A stretch of 64,000 nucleotides of DNA. It comes from Flaccisagitta enflata. Taxonomy: Eukaryota > Chaetognatha > Sagittoidea > Aphragmophora. Positions 47,632 through 58,667 of the stretch are shown one piece after another. The DNA is taken from assembly GCA_965153355.1 (NCBI GenBank), contig OZ231126.1, positions 99,758,001 to 99,822,000 on the forward strand. Reading direction: 5' to 3'. Every line of letters begins with the position of its first letter. Positions within the stretch are counted from its first letter, which is position 1. The position numbers and the translations under genes were made by a program. The notes under the pieces were generated by a model that was not told the origin of the DNA, made no database searches, and was given only the letters and a program-made list of their open reading frames with translations.

Positions 47632-47985
47632 ACAGGTTGCCCAAGGGGAATCGTGGTCAGCAATACCCGTTGCCCTGCCTTGTATGAATGTGAATTGGAG
47701 TGAGAACAAGGCCAACACCTATAAGTCGCATGCGAGACTTACATAATGGCCAAGAATGACTTAGGATGACTCAATATACTTTTAAATGATTTAAAATGAG
47801 TAAAGGAAATAAAATTGATAAAAAAAGTAAAAGCGTGATAGACCGACCAACAGATACAGACCAACCGACCTACGGATGGACAAAGCGGGGTGTAGAGTTG
47901 CGTGCACGCGACTAAAAAGCAGGGCAGCGGTCCTAAAGGGGACAAAGTCCTTTAGAATAAAAGGGGACTTTCGTTCTTCCAGCCT
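47632..47985 (-). mobile_element. A-type element, split by an H-type insertion, core absent
   Basis: Reversed tail CAGGTTGCCCAAGGGGAATC through GTGAATTGGAGTGAG, then the H-type element 47705-47913, then the arm GCAGGGCAGCGGTCCTAAAG and GGGGACTTTCGTTC. The core and the second arm are missing. Confidence 0.6.
47705..47913 (-). mobile_element. H-type element, GTCGCG family, nested in an A-type tail
   Basis: Left edge AACAAGGCCAACACC with AAGTCGCATGCGAGACTT; core of TGACTTA/TGACTCA units; right edge GGGGTGTAGAGTTGCGTGCA and CGCGACT before AAAAA. Other A-type copies read GGAGTGAGAGGAAGCAGGGC across this site. Confidence 0.75.
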
Positions 47986-48026
47986 AATTCAAGTAATAAA
48001 AGGTTGAGTAGGGGCTGATTTGGGGT

Positions 48027-48159
<133 letters not shown>

Positions 48160-48204
48160 CACCAAGTTTTTTGTTCATAATAAATAATCTTGAGTAAAGA
48201 TTTT

Positions 48205-48392
48205 AAGTCGCATGCTACGCGACTCTATGACCCGCTATGTCTGTCAGTTGGTCGGTCAGTCCATCCGTCGGTCCATCCGCGTCAGTTTTTTTCGCTGTTT
48301 TACGTCGTTTCAAGTCATTTTAGGTCATTTTACATTTTGACTTTTTGTCTTTTAGTCTTGACGACCGCCCGCGACTTGGTGTTGGCTTTGTT
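48205..48392 (+). mobile_element. H-type element, GTCGCG family
   Basis: After TTTT: AAGTCGCATGCTACGCGACT, CTATGACCCGCTATGTC. Short AAGTCATTTTAGG core. 3' CGCCCGCGACTTGGTGTTGG, CTTTGTT. Confidence 0.68.
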
Positions 48393-48648
48393 AATGAATG
48401 AAACAAGTGAATATGGAAGCTGTTCCTGCCCATCTAGTTAAACATCACTGCTACTGCCCACCGGCACAAAGGTTGGAGTGAACATATATGAATAGGAGCA
48501 ATACGCTTCCTATGGATAAATCGCCATCTGTTGGATCAGACAAGTGAGTTCAACCCTAATATCTTTAGTTGGGTAGGGTCAGCGATTTAGCCTATGTTTA
48601 GGAATGATGGAACGTTTGTGCAGGGGAAGTCGGGCCAAATACACAAAT

Positions 48649-48921
48649 TTACACCGAAAATAAGACAAACAGCTTTGCATGGAGTAAAATACAAAAGAGT
48701 TGCAAATCAGCGTTTTTAGCATTTCCAAACATTGCAACAACCTTGTTGCGGCCAACACGAAATTGACTTGCGGTCATTTCCCTTGTGAAAAGTGGATGCT
48801 TTTCTGAGTCACTGAGGTGCCCAAAAAATTTGCATGCCGAGCAAGCGCCCCATTGGACAGTGCCAATAATGTAGATATATATAGAACCTTTCAGTTTTTG
48901 TGCTTGACTTGCACACTGCAC
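48649..48921 (-). CDS. Unrecognised open frame, duplicated element-borne or relic coding piece
   Basis: A 90-codon minus-strand frame. Its middle (GACSACKFFGHLSDSEKHPL, then FTREMTASQFRVGRNKVVAM) is also present at 43919-44075 as GALARHAKFLGHLSDSEYHP and KMTSSPFRVSRSKVF, but there an A14 tract breaks the frame. Similarity at the amino-acid level between two diverged copies hints at former coding, yet it could be a non-coding repeat that happens to be open. No known domain is seen and no start codon context or splice site supports a full gene. Confidence 0.25.
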   Translation of the reverse strand: MQCASQAQKLKGSIYIYIIGTVQWGACSACKFFGHLSDSEKHPLFTREMTASQFRVGRNKVVAMFGNAKNADLQLFCILLHAKLFVLFSV

Positions 48922-48929
48922 TGGTCGTT

Positions 48930-49038
48930 TTTAGTCACGCATCACGCGACTCTTCAATAGTCTAATCCCAGTGGAAAGTTCAATTCGACAGATGGCGAAC
49001 TAAAAATCTCAAAAAACAGAAATCAAGGAAAAGAGACC
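48930..49038. other. H-like 5' end remnant and unique sequence
   Basis: TTTTTAGTCACGCATCACGCGACTC at 48927-48951 is a diverged H-type 5' end with no tetranucleotide run or 3' end after it. Confidence 0.4.
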
Positions 49039-49317
49039 ACACGTTTTCTAAATCGAATTGACTTATTGAAAACCTTTATAGCTTGAAAACTACTAGGCAA
49101 AAAAGTCTTCAAATTTTCAGTTTATGTTTGTAAAATGCTATCATTTTGTTATGCTAAATTTTGATATTGAACGCCTAATTGTAAAAAGTCAGCAAAAGAT
49201 TATATAAACAACTATCGAGCAAAGTCAAATCATTTATGTAATTTTTGTTTCTTAATCAGTAAGCAATTTTTAAACAAATCGATCTAGAACCTTGAGAGTG
49301 GTCTCAATTGAAAGATA

Positions 49318-49920
49318 CTATCTTGCTAACATGTATGACAACAAGCACTATTGGGCATATCTTCAAAAAGAATGTTGCAAACCTAGGAAAATTGGTGACG
49401 CCTAAAAATTTCATTAAATTTTCACTAAAATAGCGCAGTTTGCATTGCTCTAAATTCTGTTGTTTAGAAATGACAAACAAAACAAAATTGCTACCTCAAG
49501 TAGAAAGTGATGAAAAAAATGCATTTTAAAACTTGATCATTCCATCTGCAATATTGTCAAAGACAATCGCGCCTTTTTTGCTCATACCATGGTATCAAGC
49601 AGGCGTTAAGTTGGCGTCAAGTTGGCCCAGAATTAGGCCAGGCCTCAATCCGACCAAATTGTCAGAGTCAGATAAAGAAACTCCAATTGGGGCTACAGGT
49701 CCAGGTTCAAAACAGTTGTTCTCAAGGTGTGGAAGAGCATCACACCACACCACCTTACTCTCTATCACTTAATGCAACCATACCGAGGCTCACAAAAGCC
49801 ATAATTAATGCCCAGGGAGGTGGCGCAAAGTACTAGTTATATTTTATGAATGATTAATGTACTTGTTGCTGAAAAAATGAACTGTATTCCATCTTGTTGT
49901 TATACTTTTTAGCAAGATAG
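49318..49920. mobile_element. TA-flanked MITE, CTATCTTGC termini, nested
   Basis: Ends CTATCTTGCTAACATGTATG and the inverted TTTTTAGCAAGATAG, with TA at 49316-49317 and 49921-49922. 603 bp. It shares the terminal CTATCTTG, TA target and size with 35925-36533 (609 bp). Confidence 0.78.
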
Positions 49921-50176
49921 TAATTTGTAGATTTTGCGTGTATAAACAATTATCTTTTTTTTGGGACCAGTTTATGCATTCTAGGTCAATTGGTTTGAAA
50001 ATGGTTGGCTGACAAAGACAGCTTCTTCAAAGAAATGTCACTAAAAATGACCTGGCCTCAAAAATGGTAGTTTTATTCAAAGTGACGCTGACTTACAACA
50101 ATCAATTGCTTGATATTGAGGTTTGCATAACAAAATGGTAGCATATTACCAACAAACACTAAAAAATTGAAACCTT

Positions 50177-51174
50177 TTGCCCACTTTGTCGGTCCGTCGG
50201 CCGGTCCGTCGGTCGGTTGGTCGGTTGGTTGGTCCCCTTTTTTGGCAGCGGCCCCAAAGGGGCCGATGATCTATGCTTTCACACATAGGGGAAATTTCTC
50301 CTCCTTCTCCTTCTCCGTCCACCCCCTTCAATTCACATATTCTAGTCTTGAGGCTCAAATCCCTACCTTGAGGCCCAAATTCTAGCCTCAAGGCCCAAAT
50401 TCTAGCCTCAAGGCTCAAATCCTAGCCTCAAGGCCCAAATCTCAACCTGAAGGCTTAAATCTCAACCCAGAGGCTCAAATCCCAGCCCTGAAGCTCAGAT
50501 CCCAGCCTTGGGGCTCAAATCCCAGCCTCGGGCTCAGATCCCTGCCTCAAGCTCAGATCCCAGCCTCAAGGCTCATATCCCAGCCTCAAGGCTCAGATCC
50601 CAGCCTCAAGGCTCAAATCCCAGCCTCAAGGCTCAGATCCCAGCCTCAAGGCTCAGATCCCAGCCGCTAGGCTCACATCCCAACCTCAAGCCTCAAGACT
50701 CAAATCACACCCTCAAGGCTCAAATCTCATTGTTGATGCTCACTTTCAAGCTTAGATCCTCAAAAATTACTGAGCATAGGTCATTGGCCCCTTCGGGGCC
50801 GCTGCCCCTCTCACCATCACACATCAACATATACTCACGCAGGGGCAACGGGTACCGCTGACCATCTAACGCTTTTGCGACTATTACTTTTTTGGCGTTT
50901 TTAAGCTTTTTTGGGCTCACAGCTCCTTCCCAAATGCCATTATAAGTTATTCTTAGTAATTATAAGTCATTTTAAGTCATTCTAAGTCATTGTAAGTCAT
51001 TCAAAGTCATTTTAAGTCATATTAAGTTATATTAAGTCACTAAAGTCAATAAGGTCAATATGGTCATTTAAGTCATTTTAAGTCATTTTAGGTCACCTTG
51101 AGTCATTTAAATTCAATTTAAGTCATCTTAAGCTATTCATATCCTGCACGCGACTTATAGGTGTTGGCCTTGTT
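50177..51174 (+). mobile_element. H-type element, GTCGCG family, 5' hairpin lost, with nested B-type
   Basis: It begins CTTTTGCCCACTTTGTCGG without the usual 5' hairpin, followed by GTCGGTCGG runs. After the nested B-type element the core is AAGTCATTTT units (50945-51120). 3' GCACGCGACTTATAGGTGTT, then GGCCTTGTT. Confidence 0.68.
50244..50885 (+). mobile_element. B-type tandem-core element, complete
   Basis: After TTTTTT: GGCAGCGGCCCCAAAGGGGC and GATGATCTATGCTTTCACAC. The core has about 19 units of CCCAGCCTCAAGGCTCAGAT. Second arm with GGCCCCTTCGGGGCCGCTGC, GGGCAACGGGTACCGCTGAC, hairpin CGC-TTTT-GCG, ACTATT. Confidence 0.78.
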
Positions 51175-51530
51175 GGTAATAACTGGACCTACTTTTTAGC
51201 TATCTACATGGAAGAATATGATAAGCTGAACTATTCTATAATAAGATAAGAGTAAGAGGAGGTATATTATGTATGATTCCAATGTCAATACTACCATTAA
51301 ACTCAATTTACTCACAATAGTAAAACATGTAATTTTGGCAATTTTTGCGATTTTTGCAAATTTCTTTTGTTCGCCACCTCAACTTTGACGCATTTTGGAA
51401 GATTATTCCTCAATACCTATGGGCTCAAAAATTTTTTCCCTCTTTTATACATTAAATAAACCCTCAGAATCCGGAGTTCTGTAATGATTTTCCAAAACAT
51501 CATTCTATGACCCCCTCTATTGCCCAGTAG
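51175..51530. other. Interior of the inverted-repeat element, no gene
   Basis: AT-rich sequence with no supported open frame. Confidence 0.4.
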
Positions 51531-51582
51531 TTTTCAAGCTATAAAGGTTTGCAATAAGTCAATCAGATTTAAAGACCCTGTA

Positions 51583-52335
51583 AATAGTGAAGAAGACGAG
51601 AAGATATTGATTATGAAACTTGTGTTTTCCCTCCCCCATTATGCCAACTTTGAAATGTCTCATTGTCTTTTCGGTGTTTCTCGTCATGGGATTTAAATAG
51701 ATGTTTGTTGAATTCAAATTCAATTACAGTGGCAACCGACTTTCAGGGTTTTCCTGGATTCCGGGTTTTACATTATTGGCACTGTCTAAATAACGTTTTA
51801 GCCACAATTTCAGCTGCTTGATGTATCTTAATGAAATTTAGCAAACGGAAAAGTTTCAGCTACATGTGCATTGCACATTGTGCAGTGTGCACATTGTGCA
51901 GCAAAGGAGTCACCGTTAATCAACAAGTTGAACAAGCTATATGGAAACTTACCTGTTTCCGATTCTTCACAGTTAAATGTGAAGTTTGAGGCTGTGGTTT
52001 TTCTCAATCCGTTGGAAATGGAGTTTTGAAAATGAAAACTGCCATCGACTGATGATCTCATGGAGAGAAAGCATGAGAAAACGTACCTTCGTTGGAAACA
52101 GGGAATTTGTCAATCAAGAAAACAATAAAAAAATATTGAATATCAATCCTAGAAAAAAGTAAATGCTTTCTGAAAAAAAACGATACTACTTTTTACATAA
52201 ACTTACCTCAAAATTATCATTTTCATTTTTTCCTACTGTCTGATCGCATTGGCAACGCCGAAAACGCGGTGTTGACTTAGTTGGAAAATGAAATTAATAC
52301 GCTTTCGACACTGGAGACATTTACAAAATCAATAC
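51583..52335. other. No gene supported
   Basis: A short GCACATTGTGCAGTGTGCAC internal repeat occurs at 51873-51901. Otherwise AT-rich and unrecognised. Confidence 0.4.
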
Positions 52336-52338
52336 TTA

Positions 52339-52607
52339 GGGCGTGTTTCTAGTGAAGACAAACAACGCGTTTGTACCCGTGAAACGCGATAACAGCGTGA
52401 ACGCATATTCAAGATTTTCAACTCTCCCACAAGGGAGCGAGCGAAGTTCGTGAGCGAGCTCGTGAACGGAGCAAGCGAGCGAAGCGAGCGTAGCAAAGCG
52501 GAGCGCTGCGGAGCGAGTGAGCGGAGTGAGAGGTGCGAGTGAACGAACGTAGCGAGCGACCGAGTGGCCCTTTCAAAACGCGATCGTCTTTGACTAGAAA
52601 CGCCCCC
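52339..52607. mobile_element. Short TIR element with GAGCGAGC filler
   Basis: Ends GGGCGTGTTTCTAGTGAAGA and TCTTTGACTAGAAACGCCCC are inverted and flanked by TTA (52336-52338, 52608-52610). TTA target duplications and GGGCNTGTTT-like ends suggest PIF/Harbinger-type MITEs, as inference. The interior 52434-52565 is a drifting GAGCGAGCGAAGCGAGCGTA-type octamer array. Confidence 0.6.
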
Positions 52608-52611
52608 TTAG

Positions 52612-52616
<5 letters not shown>

Positions 52617-52691
<75 letters not shown>
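52617..52691. repeat. (CT)n microsatellite
   Basis: About 37 CT units. Confidence 0.95.
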
Positions 52692-52692
<1 letters not shown>

Positions 52693-52778
52693 ACATCGGC
52701 CCCTCACTCGCTAAGCATAAGCAAAATCAATACTTGCGTCGCGAAACAGGATCTCGCTTTGTTGGTTCATGAATGTAA

Positions 52779-52783
<5 letters not shown>

Positions 52784-52875
<92 letters not shown>
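52784..52875. repeat. (CT)n microsatellite
   Basis: About 46 CT units. Confidence 0.95.
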
Positions 52876-52877
<2 letters not shown>

Positions 52878-52904
52878 GATCAGATAGATAATCTGAGACA
52901 AACA

Positions 52905-53026
52905 AACAAGGTCAAGTAGGCCAATAAGGTGCGACGTGTGAATTGTCGAACGAATTCGTTACCGACCAACCAACCAACCGACCAACCGACGGACACAGCC
53001 AGTTATAGAGGTGCCTTGTCGCACCT
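52905..53026 (-). mobile_element. H-type element, AGGTGCG family, compact
   Basis: 5' end (right, reversed) AGGTGCGACAAGGCACCTC with CTATAACTGGCTGTGTCC. 3' end (left, reversed) GTCGCACCTTATTGG and GGCCTACTTGACCTTGTT. The motif pair AGGTGCGAC/GTCGCACCT is exact. Confidence 0.75.
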
Positions 53027-53213
53027 AAGAAGAATAATCAGAGAGAGGTAATGCCGATACAGTGACTGCGGACAAGGGATATCAGGTGGAAAGCATCATA
53101 TTTCTTAATTCCCCACTGTCAAAGCCACCCTCATCATAAAGGGGGTGTTGCATATAACGGGTCTTACTTAAAAATACCCATTTCCTTAAGATCTCCTGAG
53201 AAAAGATTGTTAC

Positions 53214-53476
53214 TTTTTAAGAGGGTCTGTCCGTCCATTTGTCCGCCTGTCGGTCGGTATGTCTGTTACGCCTGTGCTAAAACCGTGTTTCTTGGCTGGG
53301 TTTGGTCAGGGTGATATCCTACTCATCCTGTGCTGAATCAAGTGACTTTTTTGTTACTTTGTCGTTTTGTCTGTCTCTTCATCCATCTGTCTGCCCATAT
53401 GAGTCACATGTTTAGCGCCAAATCCAATACACGCGGAGACTCAGTCCGGACGCATCGTTTCCCGATGGGGCTTGTT
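53214..53476 (+). mobile_element. H-type element, GATGCGTCC family, 5' hairpin missing
   Basis: After TTTTT it starts at AAGAGGGTCTGTCC, skipping the 5' hairpin but keeping the rest of the family text (CTGTGCTAAAACCGTGTTTC). 3' GGACGCATCG, CCCGATGGGGC-like hairpin, TTGTT. Confidence 0.68.
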
Positions 53477-54037
53477 TATGAAAGACATGATAACTGCAGA
53501 TAAGTTATGACGGCGAGCAATTGATGTCAACATTTAGTGTTTCACCCCATTTTTTTCAACTAACCTTGGCGTCATAAAAAATGGCGGATTTTTAAAACCT
53601 ATTTTAACAAACTTAATTTGAGAAACTAAGGAAAATTGGTGATGTCTAGAAAGCTCTTGAAAGATCTTTCATTTGAGTTGTGTCATAACATTGTCACTCA
53701 AATGGTTTAGAAGCTACATCAATTTGAAAAACACTTCTCTTTTTTCACCCTTACGGTGTGTCAGCGATCATAACTTAAACATAATCTCTTAAAAACCGTA
53801 CTTAACCTTATCCGATTAGGGATAAAATTTGATATGGTGCACTGTGGCTGATATCAGATATTCTGAGGAATTCACCTTTTTTCTGAATTTCTATTATGCA
53901 TGTTTATGGCAGAAGAGGGCACTCCAATCAGATTGCAATGCTGGCAAGAGGTTGCAATGAAAAACATGTGAACAAGTTTGGAAAGGCTTCTGCTTTTTCT
54001 TTACATAATGATAATCAAAAAGTCCCATGAAAAATTA
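53477..54037. other. No gene recognised
   Basis: AT-rich sequence without supported coding or repeat structure. Confidence 0.4.
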
Positions 54038-54108
54038 TCTTGATTTGGTTCAGTGGTAAGATGAGGGACTGTCATTCAGAGGAAGAGGTTCGATTCCCAT
54101 GGAAAATA
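54038..54108 (+). pseudogene. tRNA-like sequence with good A and B boxes
   Basis: TTGGTTCAGTGGTAAGATG resembles an A box/D arm and GGTTCGATTCCC is a near-perfect B box/T loop. The anticodon stem around CTGTCAT pairs poorly and the acceptor arms do not close well, so a tRNA relic or SINE head is more likely than a working tRNA-Asp. Confidence 0.45.
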
Positions 54109-54328
54109 TTTTTTCTCTACCTAACATTTCATCAGAAATTAAGTGTAAATTGTGACTCAAACATTTTAAGATGCTAATCTAAATTGAACAAGTTGTATTA
54201 ATGCTAGTGTGTATATTCATACTGTAATATCTATTCACCAGCACTCACACTTACCTCAAAAAAGGATCTTAGGACTTGTGACCTACAGTGGTGGTTACTG
54301 TTTTTTTTTTTTTTTTTGTTTTTTTTTG

Positions 54329-54656
54329 AGAGGCCAGAGGACTGATTTGAAGCTTGCGAGGCCTAATTTGAGGCCTGAAACGCCTAATTTGAGGCATGGG
54401 AGGCCAGGTTTGACACCTGAGATAGCAGATTTGAGGCCTGAGATACCAGATTTGAGGCCTGAGAGGCTTGATTTGAGGCCTGAGAGGATGGATTTGCAGC
54501 CTGAGAGGCTGGATTTGATGCCTGATTGGCTGGAATTGAGACATGAGGGGCCTGATGAAGCGGGGGACGAACAAACAAACAAACAAACAAACAAACGAAT
54601 GGATGAATGAAAGTCCCCTGTGTTCTACAGGACTTCGTCTCCTTCGGGGCCGCTGC
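54329..54656 (-). mobile_element. A-type element, 3' tail missing
   Basis: Core of GGCCTGAGAGGCTTGATTTG units, (GAAC/AAAC) run, arm CTGTGTTCTACAGGACTTCG, GCCGCTGCCC before AAAAA. The left side begins abruptly inside a T run. Confidence 0.6.
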
Positions 54657-54883
54657 CCAAAAAGAGGTAAACCATGAAACTCATTAAATCAAATTAAATC
54701 AAATTAAATTGAATTAAAGTAGATTAAATTAGATTTCCACGTGACTGGGAGAAGGCTTTACTATTTTCCCTTAAATGTCGTATTTGAGGTAAACCTAACA
54801 GGCTTACCATGAGTTATACAAAACAGTAAACTTTAATTCTGACCCAAATTCACTTCTATAAAAAAGATTTTTGAGAGAGGCTT

Positions 54884-54958
54884 GAACCCCAGACCTCTAC
54901 ACAAAAGGAGAGCAACCTAACATGTCGCCACTGCCTCACAATTAAGAGGTGTTTATCA
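54884..54958 (-). pseudogene. tRNA-like sequence
   Basis: On the minus strand GAGGCAGTGGCGACATG resembles an A box and GGGGTTCAAGCCTC a B box, at about the right distance. Pairing of the arms is partial, so it is probably a SINE head or pseudogene. Confidence 0.35.
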
Positions 54959-55169
54959 TGTTTTATGATTCAGATTTTATTTTTTCATCATCCTGAGCTT
55001 GCCAATTTTTGATCCTCTTCCTCTTCCTCACACAGTGGGGCTTAACTTAATTTGGGTTCAAAAAAATCCTCGATGGCAATGACTTGCGTAGGTATGTTTA
55101 TATAATGGGAGTGAATAAATATCAGCTTTCAAAAAAAAATTTCCCTTGAAAGTTTACCCGTTGGACCTC

Positions 55170-56330
55170 ATTTTAGGCTCAAAATGGCCTATTTTTGACC
55201 ATTTTGGCCTGTTTCTCAAAATTACTGTTCTCAAACTCTTCAATAAACGTCAAACGAGTAATATTTCAATCACCGAGATGTACAACCACCAAAAAAAATC
55301 ATCTCCCTGGACAAACTTTGTCATTTTTTACCTATTTTTGACCTAAAATGGCCTATTTTTGACTATTTTTGTTTTTTTTTCAAAATTACTGTTCTCAAAC
55401 CCTTTGAAAAAGGTCAAACTAGTAATATTTCATTCATTGGGATGTACAACTACCAAAATAAATCAACACACCTGAGCAATTTGGTCGTTTTGCACCAATT
55501 TTTGACCTAAAATGGCCTATTTTTGACCATTTTGGCCTGTTTTTCAAAATTACTGTTCTCAAACTCTTCAATAAACGTCAAACAAGTAATATTTCAATCA
55601 CCGGGATGTACAACCACCAAGAAAAATCATCTCCCTGGAAACATTTTGTCATTTTTTACCTATTTTTGACCTAAAATGGCCTATTTTTGACTATTTTTGC
55701 CTTTTTTTCAAAATTACTGTTCTCAAACCCTTTGAAAAAGGTCAAACTGGTAATATTTCATTCATTGGGATGTACAACTACCAAAATAAATCAACACACC
55801 TGAGCAATTTGGTCGTTTTGCACCAATTTTTGACCTAAAATGGCCTATTTTTGACCATTTTGGCCTGTTTTTCAAAATTACTGTTCTCAAACTCTTCAAT
55901 AAACGTCAAACAAGTAATATTTCAATCACCGGGATGTACAACCACCAAAAAAATCATCTCTCTGAAAAAATTTTGTCATTTCTTAACTATTTTCAACTCA
56001 AAATGGCTTATTTTAGACCGTTATGACATGTTTTTTAAAATTACAATCTAAAAATTCTCTAACAAAGCTCAAACAAAATATAATTCATTTAGTAGGATAT
56101 ACAATCACCATAAAAAATCAACTCCCTTGAGAAATTTTGTTATATTATATCATTTTATAGCTTATAATAGCTTAAATTTGACTATTTTGACCTGTTTTTC
56201 TAAATTATAATTTCAGAAGTCTTTAACAAAGGACCAACAAGTAATAATTCATTCAGTAGGATGTACAACCACCAAAAAAAATCAACTCGCTAGAGAAATT
56301 TTGTTACTCTCTACCAATTTCTAGCCTAAA
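55170..56330 (+). repeat. 328-bp dimeric satellite array, left arm
   Basis: AAACTCTTCAATAAACGTCA recurs at 55233, 55561 and 55889 (spacing exactly 328). AAACCCTTTGAAAAAGGTCA recurs at 55397 and 55725, offset by exactly 164. The array is therefore a two-monomer higher-order repeat of 164-bp subunits (A and B types), decaying towards its right end. Confidence 0.85.
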
Positions 56331-56357
56331 TAGTCGCAAAAGCGTTAGATGGTCAGC

Positions 56358-57469
56358 CATGGATGTAGGAGACGCCACGTCCACCACGTCCATGGACGTG
56401 GTAAAAGTTGGGCTTGAAAAGCAAGTCGGTCTTGAATTAGAAGGGATTCAAGGTTGAAAAATTAAAAATTTCTTAGAAAAATATCCTAAAAAGAGAATAA
56501 TTGAACTGAGTTTGTTTGAATTATTACAAATAGTCGCAAAAGCGTTAGATAGTCAGCGGTACCCGTTGCCCCTGTAAGTGTGTGGATATGTGATGGTGAG
56601 AGGGGCAGCGGCCCCGAAGGGGCCGATGACCTATGCTGTTTTTATTGTTTTGAACCTTGGACCAGGATTTGTGCTTTAAGGCTGGAATATGGGATTTCAG
56701 CTTAAAGGCTAGGACTTGGGTCTCAAGGCTGCGATTTGGGCCTTGAGGTTAAGATTTGGGCCTTAAAGGCTGCAATTTGTGCTTGGAGGCTAGAATTGGG
56801 GCCTTGTGGCCGGATATTTAGCCTCAAGGCTGGATTCTGGGTTTGAGGCTGGATTCTGGGTTTGAGGCTGGATTTTAAGCTTTTAGGCTGGAATTTGAGG
56901 CTTGAAGCTGGAATATGAGCCTCACGGTTGGAATTTGAGCCTCGAGGCTGGAATTTGAGCCTCGAGGCTGGAATTTGAGCCTCGAGGCTGGAATTTGAGC
57001 CTCGAGGCTGGATTTTTGGCTTAAACGCTAAATTTGAGGGTCAAGGGGTGGACAGAGAAGAGGAAGAAGAAGTGGAGAGGCTGGAAAGGCTGGATTCTGG
57101 GCTTCAAGGCTCAATTTTGAGCCTTGAGGCTGAAATTTGAGCCTTGAAACTGGAATTTGAGCTTCAAAGCTAAAATATGAGCCTCGAGGCTGACAATTGA
57201 GCCTCGAGGGGGTGGACGGAGAAGAAGGAGGAGGAGAAGAAGAAGGAGGAGAATTTTCTCCTGTGTGAAAGCATAGGTCATCGGCCCCTTCGGGGCCGCT
57301 GCCCAAAAAGCCTTTAAAAGGAGGATTTTCATTCAAGAATGATGCAAAAAGTAAGAAAATTACATTTCTTTTTATAGTTTTCAGTTTTTACATAAGTCGG
57401 ACTTGAACCTCACTCGGTCTTGAAATGCAAAGTGGACGTGGCGAACTTCAGAGCTCCCCTACATCCATG
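56358..57469. mobile_element. hAT-like TIR element, nested, with B-type element inside
   Basis: Ends CATGGATGTAGGAGACGCCA and CCCCTACATCCATG are inverted over the outer 12 bp; GACGTGG/CCACGTC also recur inside. Flanks TGGTCAGC (56350-56357) and CGGTCAGC (57470-57477) are an 8-bp target duplication with one mismatch. Intact B-type copies have a single GGTCAGC here. Confidence 0.65.
56531..57304 (-). mobile_element. B-type tandem-core element, complete, innermost of the nest
   Basis: Reversed tail TAGTCGCAAAAGCGTTAGAT, GTCAGCGGTACCCGTTGCCC, first arm GGGGCAGCGGCCCCGAAGGG, core of GAGGCTGGAATTTGAGCCTC units, second arm and GCCGCTGCCC before AAAAA. Confidence 0.78.
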
Positions 57470-57972
57470 CGGTCAGCGGTACCTGTTGCCCCTAAGTGAG
57501 TGTATGAGGGTGTGAGATGGTGAGAGGGGCAGCAGCCCCGAAGGAGCCGATGACCTATGCTGTTTTTATTTGAGCCTGGAGGCTGGAATCGGGGCCTTGA
57601 AGCTGGGATTTGAGCTTAGAGGCAGGGGTTTGAGCCTCTTGGCTGAAATTTGAGCCTCGAGACTGGGATTTGAGCCTCAAGGTTGGAATTGGAGCCTCAA
57701 GGCTGGGATTTGGGCCATTAGGCTGGGATTTGGGCCTTGAGGCTGGGATTTGGGTCTCGAGGCTGAAAGCAGGGGGGGGGGGTACGAAGGAGAAGGGGAA
57801 GGAGGAGAAGAAGGAGGAGAAATTTGCCCTGTGTGAAAGCATAGGTCATCGGCCCCTTCGGGGCCGCTGCCCAAAAAGCCCATTTTTGACCATCCTAGCT
57901 ATTTTTTCAATATTTCTATTTCAGAAGTCTCTATCGAAGGTAAAGTATATTTTGAGTCATTCAGTGAAATGA

Positions 57973-58218
<246 letters not shown>

Positions 58219-58224
58219 TTTTTT

Positions 58225-58667
58225 TAAGAGTTGTACTTCCCACTGAATGAAATATTACTTGTTTGACCTTTATTTAATGGTTTGAGAACAGTTATTTTAA
58301 AACAGGCTGAAATAGTAAAAAATATACTATTTTAGATCAAAAATAGGTTCAAAATAACAAAATTTTTCTATGGAATTGATTTTTTTTTGGTGGTTGTACA
58401 TCCCGGTGATTGAAATATTCCTTGTTTGACGTTTATTGAAGAGTTTGAGAACAGTAATTTTGAAAAACAGGCCAAGATGGTCAAAAATAGGCCATTTTGG
58501 GTCAAAAATTGGTGCAAAACGACCTTATTGCTCAAGTGTGTTGATTTATTTTGGTATTTGTACTTCCCAATGAATGAAATACTACTAGTTTGACCTTTTT
58601 CAAAGGGTTTGAGAACAGAAATTTTGAAAAAAAGGCAACAATAGTCAAATATAGGCCATTTTAGGTC
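58225..58667 (-). repeat. 328-bp satellite, right arm, first part
   Basis: Inverted copies of the A and B subunits (GTTTATTGAAGAGTTTGAGA; CCTTTTTCAAAGGGTTTGAG). The array is broken at 58667 by the H-type element and resumes at 60470. Confidence 0.82.

Larger units (their letters stand above)
49039..51580. mobile_element. Inverted-repeat element related to the MITE at 913, with nested insertions
   Basis: The left arm (AATTGACTTATTGAAAACC; AAACTACTAGGCAAAAAAGT) is matched by the right end (TTTCAAGCTATAAAGGTTTG; CTGTAAATA near 51580), and the text resembles 913-1672. TA follows the right end; the left end has decayed. A TA-MITE (49318-49920) and an H-type element (50177-51174), itself holding a B-type element, account for most of the extra length. 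Confidence 0.6.
56331..57875 (-). mobile_element. B-type tandem-core element split by a hAT-like insertion
   Basis: Its tail (TAGTCGCAAAAGCGTTAGAT, GGTCAGC) is at 56331-56357. The rest continues at 57470 (GGTCAGCGGTACCTGTTGCC), first arm, core of GGCTGGGATTTGAGCCTC units, second arm, GCCGCTGCCC before AAAAA. Flanks fit the satellite sequence (TAGCCTAAA; CCATTTTTGACC). Confidence 0.72.
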
